A stretch of 64,000 bases of DNA from Inia geoffrensis (lineage: Eukaryota > Chordata > Mammalia > Artiodactyla > Iniidae). Under the pieces are notes generated by a model, which made no database searches, was not told where the DNA came from, and was given only the letters and a program-made list of their open reading frames with translations. The DNA lies in assembly GCA_036417435.1 (NCBI GenBank), contig CM070906.1:43847396-43911395 (forward strand). The letters run 5' to 3'. Within the stretch, counting starts at the first letter, position 1. Every line of letters begins with the position of its first letter. Positions 59,521 to 64,000 of this stretch are shown here, in pieces. The position numbers were made by a program, and so were the translations under genes.

Positions 59521-59662
59521 ATGTAAATAATAACTGTGGTTTTAAAAAAAAAAAAAAAGGGACAAATAGCTAACTACAGAGTTAACTTGAATATGCCAGA
59601 CTCACATCTGTTCTTGGCCTCACTAGGGCCTTACGAGCAAAATGTGAGCTCATAAGTCACGA

Positions 59663-59788
59663 ACCTTAAGCGTAGGAAATACTTAAAGAAACCCACAGAT
59701 GACCAGGGAATTTTTTAAATGCGTGCTAAATACTTCTTTACTGCTTGGTTTTGGGGAGGAGTTAGACAAAACAGAATAATAAAAGTAG
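59663..59788 (+). repeat. Local duplicate of 61428-61540
   Basis: 'gtaggaaatacttaaagaaa', 'cccacagatgaccagggaat' and 'ggaggagttagacaaaacag' parallel 'ctaggaaataccaagaagcc', 'cacagaacttagagattcct' and 'gaaggagttagacaaaagaa' about 1.76 kb downstream, in the same orientation. Identity looks near 70%. Confidence 0.6.
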
Positions 59789-59867
59789 TCCTGGGTAGTA
59801 CTTTAGCATTTACTTTTTCCCCTATTTACTTAATCTTTTAGTCATCATCAAAATGAAGTGGGAATTT

Positions 59868-60515
59868 AAAATAGTACAGCCACTTTGGAAAACAGTTTGG
59901 CACTTTCTCAAAATGTTAAATGGAGTTACCATATGAGTGCAAAATCTCCATATGAAGCAATTCCACCCCTAGGATTCTACTCAAGAGAAATGAAAACATA
60001 TGTCCACATAAAAACTGGTACACAAATGTTCACAGAATTATTCATAATAGTTATAAAGTGGAAGCAATACAAATGTCCATCAACTGATGAATGTATAAAC
60101 AAAATGTAGTTTATCTGTACAGTGGAATATTATTTGGCTATAAAAAGGAATGAAGTATTGGTGATGTTGCAACAAAGATGAGCCTTGAAAACATTAGGCT
60201 AAGTAAAAGAAACCAGTCGCAAAAGACCTATGATTCCATTTATATGAAATTTACATAATAGGCAAATCTGTGTTGAAAGACAGCAGATTAGTGTTTACCT
60301 ATGGTTGGGGGTGAGAAAAGATGGGGGTGGTGAGTAGCAACTGCCAGTAGCTACGGTGTTTCTTTGGAGTAATGAAAATGTCCTAAAATTAGATTAGAGT
60401 CATCCTTGCCCAGCACTATTGATATACTAAAAACCATTCACTTGTGTACTTTAAATGGGTGAACTTTGGGGTATATATGTAAAATATACATAGATAAATC
60501 TGTTTAAAAAGAAGT
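59868..60515 (+). mobile_element. Old L1 fragment, ORF2 end and 3' UTR
   Basis: 'ggaaaacagtttggcacttt', 'gcaatacaaatgtccatcaa', 'cagtggaatattatttggct' and 'cacttgtgtactttaaatgg' follow the last part of an old L1. Coding is lost. Confidence 0.85.
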
Positions 60516-60519
60516 GAAA

Positions 60520-62135
60520 CTGTTTACAAAGAAGAAACCTTGTTGCTAACTAAGGTGCCATTTTCATTTACAAATTAATAAAATGGAGACAAGATAATTG
60601 TCCAAATTTCAAATTCTAGAATTTGCTAAAACAGAACTCAACCTCTGTGTTCAAGTCTAATGCTACTTCCACTATATGAGCCGCTCCCTCATAAAGTGGG
60701 AACTAAAGCTTATTTACAGAGACTACTTGGATATTGGAAGGGTTTTCAAAACATTACCTGTGAGGAAAAATTAAATGAGTTAAAGATGGTAGAAAGACAA
60801 TTACAGTAATACTAAGTGATTTGTAGTGATGTTCTGTGGAAGAAAAAGTAGAATTATTTTCGTTTTATTGCCAAAGACAGAAGTAGAGTCAAATAGCATA
60901 AAGCTTGGGACTGGTCAGGGGAATTAGGTTAATACCACAGGGTTTAAAACTTGAACTATAGAGTAAGAAAAATCCAGTTTGAAATACAGCCCCACATAAC
61001 ACTGACAAACGTACATAATATCTTTAATCCTCAGTGGATTTGCCTGATATAATACAATTCTTTTACATGAATTTTAAATAAGTAGAGATGTTCCTTGGGT
61101 GGTCCTTTAGCAAACATCCAGTAGGTATGAAGAGTACTTAGTGATGGGTACCAGACTCGCCCTCCCAGGAATCTAAATAAAGCATCTAGATTGGAGATCC
61201 GCTAATCCCAAATATCAAAGGTCATTTTTTTCTGCGCTAATATGCTCAGAGAGCACACAGGTGACCTTAACCAAAACAATGACATGATGGTTAGCCCTTA
61301 CAGAGATCTATAAAGCCCCCTCAATTAAAAAAAAAAAGTGATCAAAGAGGCATAGGGTCAGAACAGTGGAAACTGTCTTACTGTTAAATTTCATTCGATA
61401 AAGCTTCATTAGAAAAGAGCCACATACATTAAGTCTAGGAAATACCAAGAAGCCCACAGAACTTAGAGATTCCTTAAAATACATGTTATTGATTTTACTA
61501 CTTGGTTTCTGGAAGGAGTTAGACAAAAGAAAATAATCATGAGGGAAAGAAGAGAGCAAACTTTGACTACTCATGAAGATGACCTCATCTTCTCTTTTAC
61601 AAATAGAAAATGAATCACCTTAAATTCCTATTACAGACACAAACAACCTATCCTCGTGCACTCCATTCTTGCCTCCCATATATATGAATTGGACTTCCTC
61701 CTCTCGTTGAAAATTAATCCTTTTATCTTCTAGTTCCAAATAATTTTCATCTCAAAGGAATTCTTTAATTATTTCCCCATTTATTTTATCTCTGTCTTCT
61801 CCTTCTGGTAACTCTTCCGCCACTGTATACAAAAATTCTCAAGGCTAATTGCCTAAGGGGGGAAAAATCCTCTTCATTTACTACGTCTCTTTTTATCTGA
61901 GCTACTTAACAATAATCTTTGCTTGTCGTCACTTCCCTTCATTTCATTCTTTATAACTTTGGAATATACTTATTAAGTTCATAAATAAATTACTAATTGC
62001 GTTAACAAACCTCTTTCTTGACATTTATTTCTTCCCTAGATTCTGTAATACCTGGTTTCTCTCCTACTTCTTGTATATTTCTTATATCTTCTTTTCCAGT
62101 TTTTCTTTCTCCACCAGCCCATGAGAAGGTGATGA
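60520..62135. other. No gene seen
   Basis: Contains the second copy of the local duplication (61428-61540). Otherwise unassigned; 60560-60700 might be a worn MIR. Confidence 0.4.
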
Positions 62136-62139
62136 CTGC

Positions 62140-63325
62140 CCCAAATTTCATCCCCAGCCACCAGACTGCCTCTGTTCTGCCCTTCAAATCTGCTCCTTAT
62201 CTCTACTGATAGCACTGTCATCCACCCAAATGTCCAAAACTTCAACTTGAGCATCACCCTGGACCCCTCTAGTTCTCCTTTCCAGACAAATGATCCTACA
62301 GCACCATCAAGTCACTCTCTTAAATGTATCATCTCAAATGTGTTCCTTCTTTTCCATTTCCATAGCCACAGCCTTAAGGATCTGATCAAGTTCTCATATT
62401 ACCAATTACAAAAACCTAGCCTCGCATCTTACCTTCCTCTAGCTAGCATTCTAATCTATCCTCTACATTGAATAGGATAATATTTCTAAAATATAAATCT
62501 AATCACATTAGTTTTCTTTTTAAAAATCCTTTCATGGTTTCTAACACCAACATGATTAAGTCTAAATACTAAGTGTATCACCCAGGGCTCTTTGTGACAT
62601 TACCCTTTACCTTACACTCCACTCCTAATTACATACATGGCCCAACCAATAGTTTGCTGAGTGGGGCATACTTTCTCAAGCCTTCCTACCTTTTCAAATG
62701 CTATTTCTGCTCCCTGAGGTGTTATGACTTTCCTTATATGTCTAGTGAAATACTACATCTTCCTCGAGACCTTGTTCAAGTCTCAAGTTGCAAGAGACAA
62801 AAAATATATACATGTAAGTCTCATTTCTCCCATGAAAACTTCTTGGCAGCTCATGATGGAATTCTGTATTCCCTCCTCTTAAACGTATTTCTATTTTATA
62901 CTTATTGTAGAGTAGGATAATATTTAACTGTTTTTAACTCATGTAATAATAGCAGTAATGTCAATAATAACTGACAAAAATACCCATAATTTTTTGAGAT
63001 GTATGTGCCTGGCACCACTCTAAGCACCTTACAGGTATTAGCTCATTTAATACTCACATAAGTCTTAAGGTAACATTTATCACTACCATTTTACAGATGA
63101 GATCATTAAGACATAGAAAGTGAAATAATTTGTCTAACACCTAACAAGTTGTAAGGAAAAAATTCAAACTAAGGCAGAGTGGTGATAAAATCCATGCTCT
63201 TAACTACCATTTCAAGCCTAAAGCCTGTGAACTCTGGAAAGGCAGGGTCCATGTCCTACTCATCAAGGCCTAGCATATTTCCTGCCACATAGTTAATGAC
63301 CTATTACTGTATGTTGAATTAAAGG
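62140..63325 (+). repeat. L2 remnant interrupted by a MIR
   Basis: 62210-62910 keeps L2 order: 'tgagcatcaccctggacccc', 'aaatcctttcatggtttcta' and 'tatttctgctccctgaggtg'. The L2 3' end appears at 63215-63325 ('ggaaaggcagggtccatgtc', 'tcctgccacatagttaatga'). The MIR at 62990-63213 separates the two. Confidence 0.65.
62990..63213 (-). repeat. MIR SINE inside an L2
   Basis: Antisense MIR, nearly full length: 'gcctggcaccactctaagca', 'ttagctcatttaatactcac', 'accattttacagatgagatc' and 'atccatgctcttaactacca'. Confidence 0.85.
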
Positions 63326-63329
63326 CCAA

Positions 63330-64000
63330 GCCCAAGGGAAGTTATACTAAATTCCAAATATATTTTCAAATAAAATTGATTTATGTATGTCTCCAATGAA
63401 ATTAAGGAAAAGATGTTCTATATAAATTTAAGAACTTGTAGAAATATTTTTTAAATAATTTACAGCTGCAAGAGACAAAAATATATGCATGTAGGTGTTA
63501 GTCACTGCACATCAACACAGTAAAAATGTATCACAAGACAGATAGCAATTCCAAAAAGTCACAGGATTATTGATCAGACAGGCACTGAAACAGAAACTCT
63601 GTTACTCCATTGGCCTTCAAGGACATGAAATAGGAGTTAGTGCCATGAAGCATTTCTGCAAATACACTATGAAATATGGTGTTCCTCTAAGTAGCAAGAT
63701 GCTTCAATCCAGAATCATCATCTTAAATCACCCCAGGGTCTTTCCTTCCCTCTTTTATTTTCCATCTTATAGGCATTAAAATTTCATAAATGAGAAACTG
63801 CTTCACTGGGCACAATATGAAAGGGGTGTTGCTCCTTATAGGAAGGAGCAAATAATGTTAAAGAAAATAGTGTTATGCCTTCAAAGACCAGCCGGTGAGA
63901 AGTAAAGCAATTGCCAGCCCAGGAAATGCTTTATTTGAAAAATAAAATTGTATTAAGTTCTGTTTCATTTGCAGAAACTATATCAGAGAAGACAATTCAT
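63330..64000. other. No gene seen
   Basis: Unassigned AT-rich DNA up to the window edge. A 69-codon frame at 63570-63779 has no recognised similarity. Confidence 0.4.

Larger units (their letters stand above)
57590..59558 (+). pseudogene. EEF2: Processed pseudogene of EEF2 (elongation factor 2), 5'-truncated
   Basis: EEF2 is the ribosomal translocation GTPase, about 858 residues. Only its C-terminal half is here, without introns. Matches in several frames include '[17 protein letters not shown]' (about 57853), 'SKFPNKHNRLYLRAQPFPDG' (58127-58186), 'KGVQYLNKIKDSEVAGFQ' (about 58347) and 'KRKGLKASIPAQDNF' (about 58816). About 30 codons are missing near 58050, where 'EE-GPC' jumps to 'IKKSNSG'. 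Stops and shifts are many (TGA at 57799-57801 and TAG at 58239-58241 in the matching frames). The diphthamide-loop region near 58480 has lost its glycine run. The G/C-rich coding part is followed by an apparent 3' UTR, AATAAA at 59515-59520 and 15 A at 59544-59558. Matches before 57690 are weak. The N-terminal GTPase domain is absent. Confidence 0.92.

Overview
The window is mammalian nuclear DNA, AT-rich and dominated by interspersed repeats. I find no complete host protein-coding gene. The best clue to the organism is seven tRNA-derived SINEs of the CHR type (head reading 'gggcttccctggtggcgcag'), the family known from cetaceans, hippos and ruminants. Five of the seven have the short body that ends directly in poly(A), which I associate with cetaceans. 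I see no ruminant-type BovB, Bov-tA or ART2. A whale or dolphin is therefore most likely, a hippo is possible, and this is inference from repeats only.

Layout. 1-3555: two old L1 fragments, cut by two CHR SINEs and by an internally deleted Tigger1-like DNA transposon. 3630-5090: MIRs and a curious local duplication. 5090-12685: MIR and L2 remnants, a third SINE, a 5'-truncated minus-strand L1 (9110-10310) and unassigned sequence. 12686-19241: a full-length but dead L1 with perfect 13-bp target-site duplications, a tandemly repeated 5' UTR, a frameshifted ORF1 and an ORF2 broken by stops and frameshifts. 19255-38935: old L1, several L2 copies, an ERVL-type solo LTR, and at 37154-37881 an inverted repeat with ~200-bp arms. 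38939-40745: an old L1 whose 5' tip is joined directly to distal ORF2, as in spliced and reinserted L1 transcripts, with a SINE inside it. 42059-42763: a 3' piece of the same young L1 family as the full-length copy. 45238-45399: an orphan segment that looks like an exon. 46495-55545: L1, L2, MIR, SINE and MLT1 remnants. 57590-59558: a processed, 5'-truncated pseudogene of EEF2 with 3' UTR and poly(A). 59560-64000: old L1, and an L2 interrupted by a MIR.

The functional logic is that of a retrotransposon graveyard. L1 machinery made the SINEs and the EEF2 retrocopy (A tails, and target duplications on the SINEs), and older L2/MIR, ERVL/MaLR and Tigger copies form the substrate. The items that ordinary repeat annotation does not explain are the inverted repeat at 37.2-37.9 kb, the exon-like island at 45.2 kb, the composite duplication at 3.6-5.1 kb, the spliced-looking L1 at 38.9 kb and the repeated L1 promoter region. 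Repeat family names come from recognising consensus patterns by eye, and edges of old repeats are approximate.
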